This document shows positions 1-9,524 of a stretch of DNA of 64,000 nt, piece by piece; the first letter of the stretch is position 1, and every line of letters starts with the position of its first letter. The stretch is from Terriglobia bacterium (GTDB lineage Bacteria; Acidobacteriota; Terriglobia; Acidiferrales; UBA7541): positions 1-64,000 of the forward strand of contig JAIQEV010000013.1 of the NCBI GenBank assembly GCA_020073585.1. The letters run 5' to 3'. The notes under the pieces are model-generated. The model worked only from the letters and a program-made list of their open reading frames with translations. It had not been told where the DNA came from and did not search any database. A program made the translations under genes and the position numbers.

Positions 1-671
1 GCCTTCAGCTCCACCCCCATGGACTTCACGTAGCGCAGCCCGCCGCTGGAATGCCGGATGGCCTTGGCGATCTTGTTGGCGATACCCACGTCGGAGGTGT
101 TCAGGTTGACGTTGTAGGCGATGAGAAATTTCCGCGCTCCCACCACGGTGGTTCCCGCCGTGGGATGCAGCTTCGGCTCGCCGACGTCCGGCTGCCGGTC
201 GTGATTGCGCTTCACCTCTTCGCGCAGGCCCTCGAACTGCCCGCGCCGGATGTTTTCCAGATTGATGCGGTCGGGGCGCGTCGCGGCGGCTTCGTAGAAA
301 TAAACCGGGATGCGGTAGCGGCTCCAGATCTCCTTGCCCACGCGGCGCGCCAGCGCCACGCAGTCCTCGATGGTCACGCCCTCCACGGGAATGAACGGCA
401 CCACGTCGGTGGCGCCGACGCGCGGGTGCGCCCCGGTGTGCGTCGTCAGGTCGATCAGCTCCAGCGCCTTGCCCACGCCGAGCAGCGCCGCCTCGGCCAC
501 CGCGTCCGGCTCGCCCGCCAGCGTGATCACGTAGCGGTTGTGGTCGGCGTCCATCTCGCGGTCGAGCACGTACACCCCGGTCACGCCGCTCATCACCGCG
601 ACGATCGCGTCCACTTTGGCCGCGTCGCGCCCCTCGGAAAAATTCGGCACGCACTCAATCAGTCGTTTCAT
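1..671 (-). CDS. ftcD: glutamate formimidoyltransferase, partial (3' end outside window)
   Basis: Transfers the formimino group of N-formimino-L-glutamate to tetrahydrofolate, the final step of the folate-dependent histidine degradation route in the cytosol. The frame from the ATG at 671 runs leftwards with no stop and leaves the window, so about 223 codons are visible. VPNFSEGRD (residues 8-16) and HTGAHPRVGA (78-87) are family signatures; His82 falls where the catalytic base of porcine FTCD lies. It sits 134 bases behind hutI on the same strand, completing a hutU-hutI-ftcD order. Because the C-terminus is missing, I cannot tell whether a cyclodeaminase domain is fused, as in animal FTCD. 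Confidence 0.93.
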   Translation of the reverse strand, partial: MKRLIECVPNFSEGRDAAKVDAIVAVMSGVTGVYVLDREMDADHNRYVITLAGEPDAVAEAALLGVGKALELIDLTTHTGAHPRVGATDVVPFIPVEGVTIEDCVALARRVGKEIWSRYRIPVYFYEAAATRPDRINLENIRRGQFEGLREEVKRNHDRQPDVGEPKLHPTAGTTVVGARKFLIAYNVNLNTSDVGIANKIAKAIRHSSGGLRYVKSMGVELK

Positions 672-687
672 GGCTTCGTTGATCGCC

Positions 688-724
688 CTGTAGCGCGGGG
701 CGTCAGCCCCGCGGCTTTTTCTTG
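688..724. repeat. intergenic palindromic repeat, family A copy 1
   Basis: A stretch starting CTGTAGCGCGGGGCGTCAGC and continuing into CCCCGCGGCT and a T-rich tail is nearly identical to 2111-2147 (one C/T change in the centre). GCGGGGC and GCCCCGC can pair as a hairpin, so besides being a dispersed repeat it could act as a terminator or RNA stabiliser between hutI and ftcD. Confidence 0.7.
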
Positions 725-751
725 GGTATGGCGGTTGTCCCGGGCCTGCCT

Positions 752-777
752 GTTGACCGCTTTGCGGTCACGCATAC
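752..777. repeat. dispersed hairpin repeat, family B copy
   Basis: GTTGACCGCTTTGCGGTCAC followed by GCATAC. The core TGACCGC-TTT-GCGGTCA is a 7-bp stem with a 3-base loop. The same hairpin recurs near 16871, 36255-36359, 38014, 44283-44336, 45354-45407 and 45444, which makes it a dispersed REP-like family. Here it lies between hutI and ftcD, 28 bases past the hutI stop. Confidence 0.75.
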
Positions 778-805
778 AAAGGACGCCGTGCCCGTTTTCC
801 TTCAC

Positions 806-2083
806 TTACGCGCAGGCCTCCGCGCGCGAATAAATAACTTTCCCCCGCTTGATGGTCATCCCGCAGGTGTTCACCCCAAAATAATAGGGAATTTCCCGGT
901 AGTCGGCCACTTCGAAGACGGCCAGGTCGGCGAGCTTGCCAACCTCCAGGGAACCCAGCTGCTTTTGCCGCCCCAGGGCATACGCCGCGTTGATCGTGGC
1001 CGCGGCGATGGCTTCCCCCGGGGTCATGCGCATCTGCGTGCACGCCAGCGAAAGAATCATGGGCATGCTCAGCGTCGGGCTGGTGCCGGGGTTGTAGTCC
1101 GTGGCCAGCGCCACGATCGCGCCCGCCTCGATCAGCTCCCGCGCCGGGCCGTAGTGCTCGAGGCCGAGGTGAAAGCAGCAGCCCGGTAGCAGGGTCGCCA
1201 CGGTGTTCGATTTCGCCAGCGCGCGGATGTCCGCGCGGTTGATCTTTTCCAGGTGATCGCAGCTCGCCGCGTGCAGCTCCACCGCCAATTGTGTCGCGCC
1301 GGTACGCGCCAGTTGTTCCGCGTGCAGCCGCGGCGTCATCCCGCAGGCGCGCCCCGCCGTCAGCACTCGCCGCGCCTGCTTCACCGAAAACGCCCCGCGG
1401 TCGCAGAAGACGTCGCAGTATTCCGCCAGCCCCTCGCGCGCCACCTGCGGAATCAGCCGCGTCGCCAGCAGCTCCACATAGTCGTCGGCTCCGCGGGCCT
1501 TGCCCCGGTATTCCCGCGGAACGACGTGCGCCCCCAGAAACGTCGAGACGATCTCCAGCGGCTGCTCCTGCTGCAGTTCGCGGTGCAGGCCTAGAATCTT
1601 CAACTCGCTTGCGATATCGAGCCCGTAGCCGCTCTTCGCTTCCACGGTCGTCGTGCCGTTCGCCGCAAACTGCCGCAGCGCCGCGTGCGCCCGCTGCTTC
1701 AGCGCCTCGGCCGTCGCCGCGCGCAGCTTCTTCACCGAGTTCAGAATCCCGCCGCCCTTGCGCGCGATCTCTTCGTAGCTGGCCCCGGCGATCCGCAGAT
1801 CGTACTCTTCCGCCCGGCTCGCCGCATGGATCAGGTGCGTGTGCGAATCCACAAACCCCGGCAGCGCCACCCGCCCGCCCAGCTCCAGCCTCTCCGCGCC
1901 GCGCGCCTCGGGATGCGCCTCCACCTGCGCCCGCGTGCCCACCGCCGCAATCACGCCGTTGCGCACCAGCACCGCCCCATCCTTCACGATGCCCAGGTTG
2001 GACAGCGCCTTCCCGCGCCGCGGTGCGCGCCCGCGCAGCGTCAGCAGTTGGGAAGCCCCGGTAATGAGCAGGGAATTAGCCAA
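806..2083 (-). CDS. hutI: imidazolonepropionase
   Basis: Hydrolyses imidazolone-5-propionate to N-formimino-L-glutamate, third step of histidine degradation; a cytosolic zinc/iron amidohydrolase. HTHLIH (His81 and His83 of the 425-residue product) is the metal-binding motif after the first strand; the HAEQLA, CDHLEKI and ATDYNPGTSP segments further on are typical of HutI. I chose TTG at 2083 (reading LANSLLITGA) because the longer frame from 2164 would translate the family A repeat at 2111-2207. A GGAG lies about 14 bases upstream, a little far, so the start is the uncertain point. Same strand as hutU and ftcD. Confidence 0.92.
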   Translation of the reverse strand: MANSLLITGASQLLTLRGRAPRRGKALSNLGIVKDGAVLVRNGVIAAVGTRAQVEAHPEARGAERLELGGRVALPGFVDSHTHLIHAASRAEEYDLRIAGASYEEIARKGGGILNSVKKLRAATAEALKQRAHAALRQFAANGTTTVEAKSGYGLDIASELKILGLHRELQQEQPLEIVSTFLGAHVVPREYRGKARGADDYVELLATRLIPQVAREGLAEYCDVFCDRGAFSVKQARRVLTAGRACGMTPRLHAEQLARTGATQLAVELHAASCDHLEKINRADIRALAKSNTVATLLPGCCFHLGLEHYGPARELIEAGAIVALATDYNPGTSPTLSMPMILSLACTQMRMTPGEAIAAATINAAYALGRQKQLGSLEVGKLADLAVFEVADYREIPYYFGVNTCGMTIKRGKVIYSRAEACA

Positions 2084-2110
2084 AGTGTTTGCAGAATCTC
2101 CGAAAACGTC

Positions 2111-2207
2111 CTGTAGCGCGGGGCGCCAGCCCCGCGGCTGTTTCTTTCCGGGAACGCGGCGCAACTCGTATGCGCAAGATCCGCAGCCTCGCCGCCCCGC
2201 GCTACAG
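2111..2207. repeat. 97-bp element bounded by 13-bp inverted repeats (family A copy 2)
   Basis: The left end CTGTAGCGCGGGG (2111-2123) reappears inverted as CCCCGCGCTACAG at 2195-2207. The left 37 bases match the family A repeat at 688-724. The right inverted end contains the TAG stop codon of hutU. The layout resembles a very small MITE-like element between hutU and hutI, but no target-site duplication was recognised. Confidence 0.55.
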
Positions 2208-3878
2208 CATCGGCACTTTCACGCCGCTCTTCTTGGCGAAGGCGATCGCCTCGTCGTAGCCCGCGTCCACGTGGCGCACCACGCCCATCCCGGGATCGTT
2301 CGTCAGCACGCGCTCGATCCGCGCGGCCATCTCCTTCGTGCCGTCCGCCACGGTCACCTGTCCCGCGTGCAGCGAATAGCCGATGCCCACGCCCCCGCCG
2401 TTATGAATGGAAACCCACGACGCCCCGCTCGCCGTATTCACCAGCGCATTCAGCAGCGGCCAGTCGGCCACCGCGTCCGAACCGTCGCGCATCGCTTCCG
2501 TCTCGCGGAACGGCGAAGCCACCGAGCCGCAATCCAGATGGTCGCGCCCGATCACCACCGGCGCTTTCAGTTCGCCCTTGGCCACCAGGTCGTTCAGCGC
2601 CAGCCCGAATTTGTCGCGCTCCCCGTAGCCCAGCCAGCAGATGCGCGACGGCAGCCCCTGGAACTTCACCCGCTTCTGCGCCAGCCGGATCCACCGCCCC
2701 AGGTGCTCGTCCTTTGGAAACATCTGCAGCACCAGCTCGTCCGTGCGCGCGATGTCCGAGGCCTCGCCCGAAAGCGCCGCCCAGCGGAACGGCCCCTTGC
2801 CCTCGCAAAACAGCGGCCGGATATACGCCGGCACGAACCCCGGGAAGTCGTAGGCGTTCTTCACGCCCTGCTGAAAGGCGAACGTGCGGATGTTGTTGCC
2901 GTAATCGAACGTCACCGCGCCCAGCTTCTGCAGCTCCAGCATGCCCCGCACGTGCTGCGCGATCGCCGCCAGCGCGTGCTTCTTGTACTCCTGCGGGTCC
3001 TTCTTGCGCAGCGCCAGCGCCTCCGCCAGCGTCATGCCGTTGGGCACGTACCCCCCGATGGGATCGTGCGCGCTGGTCTGGTCCGTGAGCATGTCCGGCA
3101 CCACGCCGCGCCGCGCCAGCTCCGGTATCACGTCCGCGCAGTTGCCCACCAGCCCCACCGACGCGGCCTCGCCCTTGCGCACCGCGTTTTTCAGGATGCG
3201 CAGCGCCTCGTCCAGGCTGGTCACCATCACGTCGCAGTAGCCGGTCTTCAGCCGCTTCTTGATGCGCTCCGGGTCCACGTCGATGCCCAGAAACGCCGCG
3301 CCGTTCATCGTGGCCGCCAGCGGCTGCGCTCCGCCCATCCCGCCCATGCCGCCGCTCACCACCAGCTTCCCGCTCAGGCCGCTGCCGAAATGTTTCCGCC
3401 CCGCCGCCGCAAACGTCTCGAACGTCCCCTGCAGAATTCCCTGCGACCCGATGTAGATCCAGCTCCCCGCGGTCATCTGCCCGTACATCATCAGTCCCTG
3501 GCGGTCCAGCTCGTTGAACGCGTCCCAGTTGCTCCAGTGGCCGACCAGGTTGGAATTGGCCAGCAGCACCCGCGGCGCGTATTCGTGCGTGCGGAAAACC
3601 GCCACCGGCTTCCCCGACTGCACCAGCAGCGTCTCGTCGTTTTCCAGCGCGCGCAGCGACTTCACGATCGCGTGGTAGCACTCCCAGTTGCGCGCCGCCT
3701 TGCCCGTTCCCCCGTAGACGATCAGCTCGTCCGGCTGCTCGGCCACTTCCGGGTCCAGGTTGTTCATCAGCATGCGCAGCGCCGCTTCCTGCTGCCAGCC
3801 CTTGCAGGAGAGCTGCGTGCCGCGCGGCGCGCGGATGGGCCCCGGCGCGGCCATCTTTTCGGTAGTTACTTCGCTCAT
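2202..3878 (-). CDS. hutU: urocanate hydratase
   Basis: Converts urocanate to imidazolone-5-propionate using tightly bound NAD+ as electrophile; second step of histidine catabolism, cytosolic. The 558-residue product has the usual family length and the glycine-rich [18 protein letters not shown] and [18 protein letters not shown] segments typical of HutU, plus [16 protein letters not shown] in the C-terminal part. The ATG at 3878 is chosen over the frame opening at 3899 because GAGG sits 6 bases upstream. First gene of the hutU-hutI-ftcD order and divergent from the acyl-CoA synthetase gene at 4004. No hutH (histidine ammonia-lyase) is visible in the window. Confidence 0.97.
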   Translation of the reverse strand: MSEVTTEKMAAPGPIRAPRGTQLSCKGWQQEAALRMLMNNLDPEVAEQPDELIVYGGTGKAARNWECYHAIVKSLRALENDETLLVQSGKPVAVFRTHEYAPRVLLANSNLVGHWSNWDAFNELDRQGLMMYGQMTAGSWIYIGSQGILQGTFETFAAAGRKHFGSGLSGKLVVSGGMGGMGGAQPLAATMNGAAFLGIDVDPERIKKRLKTGYCDVMVTSLDEALRILKNAVRKGEAASVGLVGNCADVIPELARRGVVPDMLTDQTSAHDPIGGYVPNGMTLAEALALRKKDPQEYKKHALAAIAQHVRGMLELQKLGAVTFDYGNNIRTFAFQQGVKNAYDFPGFVPAYIRPLFCEGKGPFRWAALSGEASDIARTDELVLQMFPKDEHLGRWIRLAQKRVKFQGLPSRICWLGYGERDKFGLALNDLVAKGELKAPVVIGRDHLDCGSVASPFRETEAMRDGSDAVADWPLLNALVNTASGASWVSIHNGGGVGIGYSLHAGQVTVADGTKEMAARIERVLTNDPGMGVVRHVDAGYDEAIAFAKKSGVKVPML

Positions 3879-4003
3879 CGGAGTCCTCGGAAAGCCCACT
3901 CGCCAGCATCTTAGCGCAGGGGCTTGCGAATTGCATCCCGCCGCCGCACCGCCCGATTGCGCCCGCTGGCCCGCTTTAGTACAGTGACGCTAAGGGCTCT
4001 GTA

Positions 4004-5815
4004 ATGACCTACGGCACGTTGCCTTCGCGTTTTCTCAACGCCGTGGATTCCATGCCGAATCCGCGCGCGCAACTCGTGCGCCGCGAGGGCCGCTGGGAGG
4101 CCGCCTCCTCCGCCGAATTCCTGCGCCGCGTCGCCGGCCTGTGCGCCGCGCTGATCGAATTGGGCGTCAAGCCCGGCGACCGCGTCGGCCTCTTCACTCC
4201 CAACCGCCCCGAATGGCACGTCGCCGATTTCGCCATCACCGGAGCCGGCGCCGTCAACGTTCCCGTCTACTTCAACGAATCCCCCGAGCGCATGACCTAC
4301 ATCCTCAACCATTCCGGCGCCAAGGTCGTCTTCGTGGCCGGCGCGGCCCAGGTGGAGAAGCTTCTCGCCGTCCGCGCGCTGCTCAAGACCGTCGAGCACG
4401 TCATCGTCGCCGACGGCGGCGCCGAACTCCCCGCGGAATGCCTGCGCTACGAAACCCTCACCGCCTCCGCTGGCGACCACGAGATCGCCAGCTACCGCTT
4501 GCACGCCTCGCAGGTCCTGCCCGGCCAGCTCGCTTCGCTCATCTACACCTCGGGCACCACCGGCGAGCCCAAGGGCGTCATGCTCTCGCACACCAATTTC
4601 TGCTCCAACGCCACCGACGCCTGCGTCGCCTTCGATCTCCAGGCGGGCGTGGACGTCGCGCTCTCCTTTCTCCCGCTCTCCCACGTTTTCGGCCGGCTCC
4701 TCGATTACGTCTATCTCTTCAACGGCGTCACCGTGGCCTACGTCGAGCAGATGGAGCACGTTCCGCAGGCCCTCGTCGAGGTGCGCCCCACGGTGCTCGC
4801 CGCGGTTCCGCGCTTCTTCGAAAAAATTTATGCCCGGCTGATGGAGCAGGGCGGCCATGCGCGGGGCATCAAGCGCCGCCTGTTCCGCTGGGCCATGCAC
4901 GTCGCCAGCCGCTCCGTGGCCTGGCGCACCGTGGGCCGCGACCCCGGCCTGGCCGTGCGCCTGCAGTGGACCCTCGCCGACAAGATCGTCTATTCCAAGA
5001 TCCGCGCCGCCACCGGCGGCCGCCTGCGCATCGCCTTTTCCGGCGGCGCCCCGCTTTCCAAGGACCTCGCGGAATTCTTCTGGTCCGTCGGCGTGCCCAT
5101 CTACCAGGGCTACGGCCTCACGGAGACTTCGCCCATCGTCTCCAGCAACTATCCGGTGAACCGCATCGGCAGCTCCGGCAGGATCATCCCGCACGTCCAG
5201 GCGCGCATCGCCGAGGACGGCGAAATCCTCGTCCACGGCCCCTGCGTCATGCAGGGCTACTACAAGGATGCGCAGGCCACCCGCGAGGTCCTCAGCGAGG
5301 ACGGCTGGTTCGCCACCGGCGACATCGGCTTCCTCGACGCCGACGGCTACCTCTTTATCACCGACCGCAAGAAGGACCTGCTGAAGACCGCGGCCGGAAA
5401 ATTCGTCGCCCCGCAGCCCATCGAGAACAAGCTGAAGACCAGCCCGTGCATCCTCAACGCCATGGTCGTCGGCGACCAGCGCAAATTCGTCGTGGCCCTC
5501 ATCGTGCCCAATTTCGAATCCGTCGCCGCGCTGGCCCGCGAGCAGGGCAAATCCTTCGCCTCCCCCGCCGACCTGGTTGCCGACCCCTGGGTGCACTCGC
5601 TCATCGAAACCGAGGTGCAGCGCCTCACCGCCAACCTCGCGCAGTACGAATCCATCAAGCGCTTCGCCCTGCTCCCCGAAGACTTCACCTTCCAGAACGG
5701 CGGCCTCACCTACACCATGAAGCTCAAGCGCCGCGTCGTCGAGCAGCAGTTCCGCGACGTCATCGACCGCCTCTACGCCGACGTCGCCGAGCCCCGCCCC
5801 ATCTATCAGCAATAA
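4004..5815 (+). CDS. long-chain acyl-CoA synthetase (AMP-binding family)
   Basis: ATP-dependent activation of a carboxylic acid, probably a long-chain fatty acid, to its CoA ester. The P-loop YTSGTTGEPKG is at residues 181-191; GYGLTETSP follows a little beyond mid-protein and the ATGDIGFLDADGY, TDRKKDLLKTAAGK signatures of the FadD/FAA1 branch are in the C-terminal third. Length (603) fits the FadD15-like long-chain ligases. Its promoter region is shared with the divergent hutU (125 bases between starts). Chain length and in vivo substrate cannot be read from the sequence; a bile-acid or aromatic acid ligase is less likely. Confidence 0.92.
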   Translation: MTYGTLPSRFLNAVDSMPNPRAQLVRREGRWEAASSAEFLRRVAGLCAALIELGVKPGDRVGLFTPNRPEWHVADFAITGAGAVNVPVYFNESPERMTYILNHSGAKVVFVAGAAQVEKLLAVRALLKTVEHVIVADGGAELPAECLRYETLTASAGDHEIASYRLHASQVLPGQLASLIYTSGTTGEPKGVMLSHTNFCSNATDACVAFDLQAGVDVALSFLPLSHVFGRLLDYVYLFNGVTVAYVEQMEHVPQALVEVRPTVLAAVPRFFEKIYARLMEQGGHARGIKRRLFRWAMHVASRSVAWRTVGRDPGLAVRLQWTLADKIVYSKIRAATGGRLRIAFSGGAPLSKDLAEFFWSVGVPIYQGYGLTETSPIVSSNYPVNRIGSSGRIIPHVQARIAEDGEILVHGPCVMQGYYKDAQATREVLSEDGWFATGDIGFLDADGYLFITDRKKDLLKTAAGKFVAPQPIENKLKTSPCILNAMVVGDQRKFVVALIVPNFESVAALAREQGKSFASPADLVADPWVHSLIETEVQRLTANLAQYESIKRFALLPEDFTFQNGGLTYTMKLKRRVVEQQFRDVIDRLYADVAEPRPIYQQ

Positions 5816-5933
5816 ACAAGTTCAAAGTCGAAAGTTGAACAGTTAAGAAGTTGCACCGCCCGATCGCTGCGCGCCCTCGCCCCGCTCTCGCTCTTCTTTG
5901 ACCGTTTCACCCGCATTTCTCACAAGCTCATCG

Positions 5934-5987
5934 GTAGGGGCACGGCATGCCGTGCCCGCTGCGGCACCAGCACGATTGCATGTTCCG
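5934..5987. repeat. composite repeat, family C copy 1
   Basis: GTAGGGGCACGGCATGCCGT then GCCCGC forms a near-perfect palindrome around GGGCACGGCATGCCGTGCCC (5939-5958). It is followed by CACCAGCACGATTGCATGTT (5965-5984). Both parts recur downstream of thiG (6957-6982 and 7031-7053), so thiG is bracketed by direct copies. Confidence 0.75.
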
Positions 5988-6120
5988 TGGCGCTCCCGCC
6001 GCCAAGCCCTCCTCTTTTCTTCCCTCTGCGCCTCTGCGTTATCTTTACTCTTCCCCCGCCCGCCGCACCACGAACACGCTTGCCTCTCCCGGCGCTCCCC
6101 GCGCGCTCTTGAACTTCCTT

Positions 6121-6149
6121 TTGCCGCCCGGCCCGCTCCGTTCTACAAT
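6121..6149 (+). promoter_or_regulatory. putative sigma-70-type promoter of thiG
   Basis: TTGCCG (6121-6126), 17 bases, TACAAT (6144-6149); the start of transcription would fall near 6156, leaving a very short leader with GAGGG ahead of the ATG at 6168. Predicted by eye only. Confidence 0.45.
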
Positions 6150-6167
6150 CCTCGTGAGGGAACCCCC

Positions 6168-6944
<777 letters not shown>

Positions 6945-6956
6945 CCCTCCTTCCTC

Positions 6957-7053
6957 GTAGGGGCACGGCACGCCGTGCCCGCTCTTCTCGCCATGCCTGC
7001 CCCTCCTTGTCGGGGCCGTGCCCTCTGCAACACCAGCACGATTGTATGTTCCG
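6957..7053. repeat. composite repeat, family C copy 2
   Basis: GTAGGGGCACGGCACGCCGT plus GCCCGC (6957-6982) and CACCAGCACGATTGTATGTT (7031-7050) repeat the two parts seen upstream of thiG, here separated by an extra GGGGCCGTGCCC-containing insert. The region 6945-7264 otherwise holds no gene that I can support. Confidence 0.75.
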
Positions 7054-7114
7054 GCGCTGCTGTGACCGCCGCCCACCCCTCGTCATACCACCCCGCAGCC
7101 TCCATCCTCGACGT

Positions 7115-7140
7115 GTCATCCTGAGCGAAGCGAAGGATCT
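7115..7140. repeat. GTCATCCTGAGCGAAGCGAA-type repeat
   Basis: GTCATCCTGAGCGAAGCGAA followed by GGATCT. From general knowledge this string is a common intergenic repeat in many unrelated bacterial genomes; only one copy is in this window. It lies just before the low-GC two-gene insert. Confidence 0.55.
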
Positions 7141-7264
7141 CAACCGATCCCCTCTACAACTTCAGACCATTCAGGCGGGCGGTCCGGGTCTAATGGGAAG
7201 GCAGGCCACCACCGTCCCTCTTGTCGGGAATTTGATGACTTGCAATGTATACTTTCCTTATCTT

Positions 7265-8491
7265 ATGGAACTAAACCTTGCCATCCATAGCGCGACTCAA
7301 ATTCTTGAAGAAGAGCGCCGGTATCCCACGGTTGCGTACAAAGTGGTTAAGGAGCCTTCGAGCGACAAGCCTCATCCTTTGGAACGAATAGCAGACTCTG
7401 TTGATTCGCTTGCGGCCTTTCAGGAATTGCGGGATAACCGTGGTCAAAATCCGCGCACTGTGCTTAAGGGTGACTATCGATATCAGTTTCAAAGCAGCAA
7501 CTACAAGCTACTTGTGAGACTTCTAGGTCGCATTGCGGATACAGATCGGACGCCATTCCTGGAAGCGATCGCGACAAGGATGAATGACTTTCCCGGTTGC
7601 CAGAAAAACGAGAGAGCATTTTACCCGTCCTGGAATAAATGCACATCCGAGATGCCTTTGGTCGCTGAGTATGTCATTCGCAACGGCGGAAGAGAGGTGT
7701 TTTTCGAGAAACTCAAATCATCCCCGATCACCCCTGGAATGGTCATTTTGCTACTGCAGCTCGAGGACATGATTGCGCTTAACTATTCGATTTTTTCGGA
7801 GTCAGAGTACCTGATCCTGAAAACTGCTGTTGGAGAATTGGAGAAACTCGCACTCGAGACGTTCCTATATGCGAAGGAACATTCATACAGAGCCATAAGC
7901 CCCGAATGGCAGCAGTCCGGGTTCGATGGCGGTCAGGTTAGCTACGCCATCTTCGAACGTTGCGGCTCCATTGTTGAACTTTGTCGAAAAGCAGGCTTCC
8001 TACATTTGGAAAGTTCCCTCATGGAAGAGGTCAATCTTGAGATTAACCAAGACAAGTATGTCGTTGAAAATTTTCTCGAGAAACTCGGTTTCACCAAACC
8101 ACTTCTCACGTCTCTCAATGAGGCAGAACGGTTGAACCATCCCAGTGCTAGCCCACTAGAACTGAAATCCAGCATGGGACATCTGCGCAGTTTCTTGGAG
8201 CATCTTCACAAGGAGGGAATACCTCGGGTCTGCGCGAAGAAAAAAATCTCTCCCCCAGCCGACGATAAGTGGGGAACCGAACTCGCCTTTCTTCGGGTCA
8301 ACGACGTCCTATCAAGACAGGAAGAACAACTCGTCGTGGGGCTCTATGCGGTCATCAGCGACGAGGCCGTTCATCCTCTAATCGCTAGGAGAGAATATGC
8401 AAGGCTCTCCCGCAACGTGCTGATCGAATACGCGCTGCTTTTTCTTCGGAAGCTTGAAAAACTACAAGGTTCGGCGTGTGGCCCTCGATAA
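7265..8491 (+). CDS. hypothetical protein, first gene of low-GC pair
   Basis: I do not recognise this protein. From the ATG at 7265 it has 408 residues, no signal peptide and no obvious membrane segment, and looks helical and soluble. The C-terminal part (ELAFLRVNDVLSRQEEQL, then SDEAVHPLIARREYARLSRN, then LIEYALLFLRKLEKL) looks like a helical bundle ending. Base composition is clearly lower in GC and codon use is more even than in thiG or the CPBP gene, suggesting transfer. Start is uncertain: ATG 7234 has a weak GGGAA upstream, while ATG 7265 would follow a TATACT at 7248 almost leaderless. The next gene begins 82 bases later on the same strand and shares the composition. Confidence 0.7.
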   Translation: MELNLAIHSATQILEEERRYPTVAYKVVKEPSSDKPHPLERIADSVDSLAAFQELRDNRGQNPRTVLKGDYRYQFQSSNYKLLVRLLGRIADTDRTPFLEAIATRMNDFPGCQKNERAFYPSWNKCTSEMPLVAEYVIRNGGREVFFEKLKSSPITPGMVILLLQLEDMIALNYSIFSESEYLILKTAVGELEKLALETFLYAKEHSYRAISPEWQQSGFDGGQVSYAIFERCGSIVELCRKAGFLHLESSLMEEVNLEINQDKYVVENFLEKLGFTKPLLTSLNEAERLNHPSASPLELKSSMGHLRSFLEHLHKEGIPRVCAKKKISPPADDKWGTELAFLRVNDVLSRQEEQLVVGLYAVISDEAVHPLIARREYARLSRNVLIEYALLFLRKLEKLQGSACGPR

Positions 8492-8573
8492 GAGCGAGCA
8501 CCCCATCTCTCTATTCCACGCTGACCTGCAACGGTGGGGGCTGGTAAAATAATAAATTAAAGAGGCGAGCCAC

Positions 8574-9518
8574 GTGAACCTGCTCACCAATGCCGTAGAG
8601 TCAATACAGGTCGGCGTGGAAGACTACCAATCGGGCGCCCGGCCTCGGTTGCTCTCGGCTGTACGGAATATCCATGCTGGAATCTTGTTGCTTTACAAAG
8701 AGGCACTGAGGCGCGAGTCCCCTAACGACAGCAAAGATGTATTGATGATGGCGAAGATAGCTCCTTCGCGGGACCCGAACGGCAGAGTCGTGTTTGTCGG
8801 TGTCGGCAAAAACACCGTTGATGTCCGGCAAATCCGGGAGCGATTTGAGGCGTTACAGATAGGCACAGATTGGAAGCGATTCGTCCGAATAAACGAAGTA
8901 CGAAACGATGTAGAACACCTGTACCCGCGTTTGGACCAAAAAGCCTTGGAAGGTTTGATTTCTGATTCTTTCCTCCTCGTTCGAGACTTCATCGCGAATG
9001 AACTGAAGCATGACCCGCTCGAACTTCTTGGCGAGGAAACGTGGCAGACCATGTTGGAGGTCACGGAGGTATATCAGAAAGAAAGGCAGGAATGTGACCG
9101 GCTCATTGCAGGTGTGAATTGGGGTTCTCCGACATTACAAGATGGAGTGGCTGATCTGACATGCAGGGAATGTGGCTCGGACCTGCTCAAGCCGGTCGAA
9201 AGTCCAATTGGCGAAATGATCTTTCAGTGTAGCTCATGTGGGGAGGATGAAAGCCCTGAATCCTATGTACCTAAAGCGGTCGCCTTCGCGCTACGTGGTG
9301 CGAGTTACGAGGCAGTCAAAGACGGCGGAGAAACGCCTTATGTTCGCTGTCCAGAGTGTGGCGAGGAAACTTACGTAATAGAGGAACGTCGTTGCGCGCT
9401 TTGCAAGCATAAGGCGGAGCATAGCTGTGCGAGATGCGGCTGTGAAATTCCGGCGGAGGAATTAGATTCATCACCATTTTGCGGGTATTGCGCATACATG
9501 ATGAACAAGGACGACTGA
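8574..9518 (+). CDS. putative HEPN-domain protein with three C-terminal zinc ribbons
   Basis: A 314-residue soluble protein. The N-terminal 150 residues look helical and carry RNDVEH (110-115), an R-X4-H motif with a polar residue after Arg, the signature of HEPN domains, many of which are RNases in toxin-antitoxin or defence systems. The tail has six CXXC pairs (Cys197/200, 219/222, 259/262, 274/277, 285/288, 303/306), enough for three zinc ribbons. GTG at 8574 is chosen because AGAGG lies 8 bases upstream and no in-frame ATG precedes residue 58. GC content is low like the upstream gene. HEPN assignment rests on the motif and helical context, so function (RNA cleavage, antiphage, or none) is inference. 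Confidence 0.7.
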   Translation: MNLLTNAVESIQVGVEDYQSGARPRLLSAVRNIHAGILLLYKEALRRESPNDSKDVLMMAKIAPSRDPNGRVVFVGVGKNTVDVRQIRERFEALQIGTDWKRFVRINEVRNDVEHLYPRLDQKALEGLISDSFLLVRDFIANELKHDPLELLGEETWQTMLEVTEVYQKERQECDRLIAGVNWGSPTLQDGVADLTCRECGSDLLKPVESPIGEMIFQCSSCGEDESPESYVPKAVAFALRGASYEAVKDGGETPYVRCPECGEETYVIEERRCALCKHKAEHSCARCGCEIPAEELDSSPFCGYCAYMMNKDD

Positions 9519-9524
9519 AAGCGA

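Larger units (their letters stand above)
5816..6167. other. intergenic region between acyl-CoA synthetase gene and thiG
   Basis: No convincing gene. It holds an A-rich GTTCAAAG/AAAGTTGAAC stretch right after the stop (5819-5852), the composite repeat at 5934-5987, a pyrimidine-rich stretch and the putative thiG promoter. No TPP riboswitch (thi box) was recognised ahead of thiG. Confidence 0.7.
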
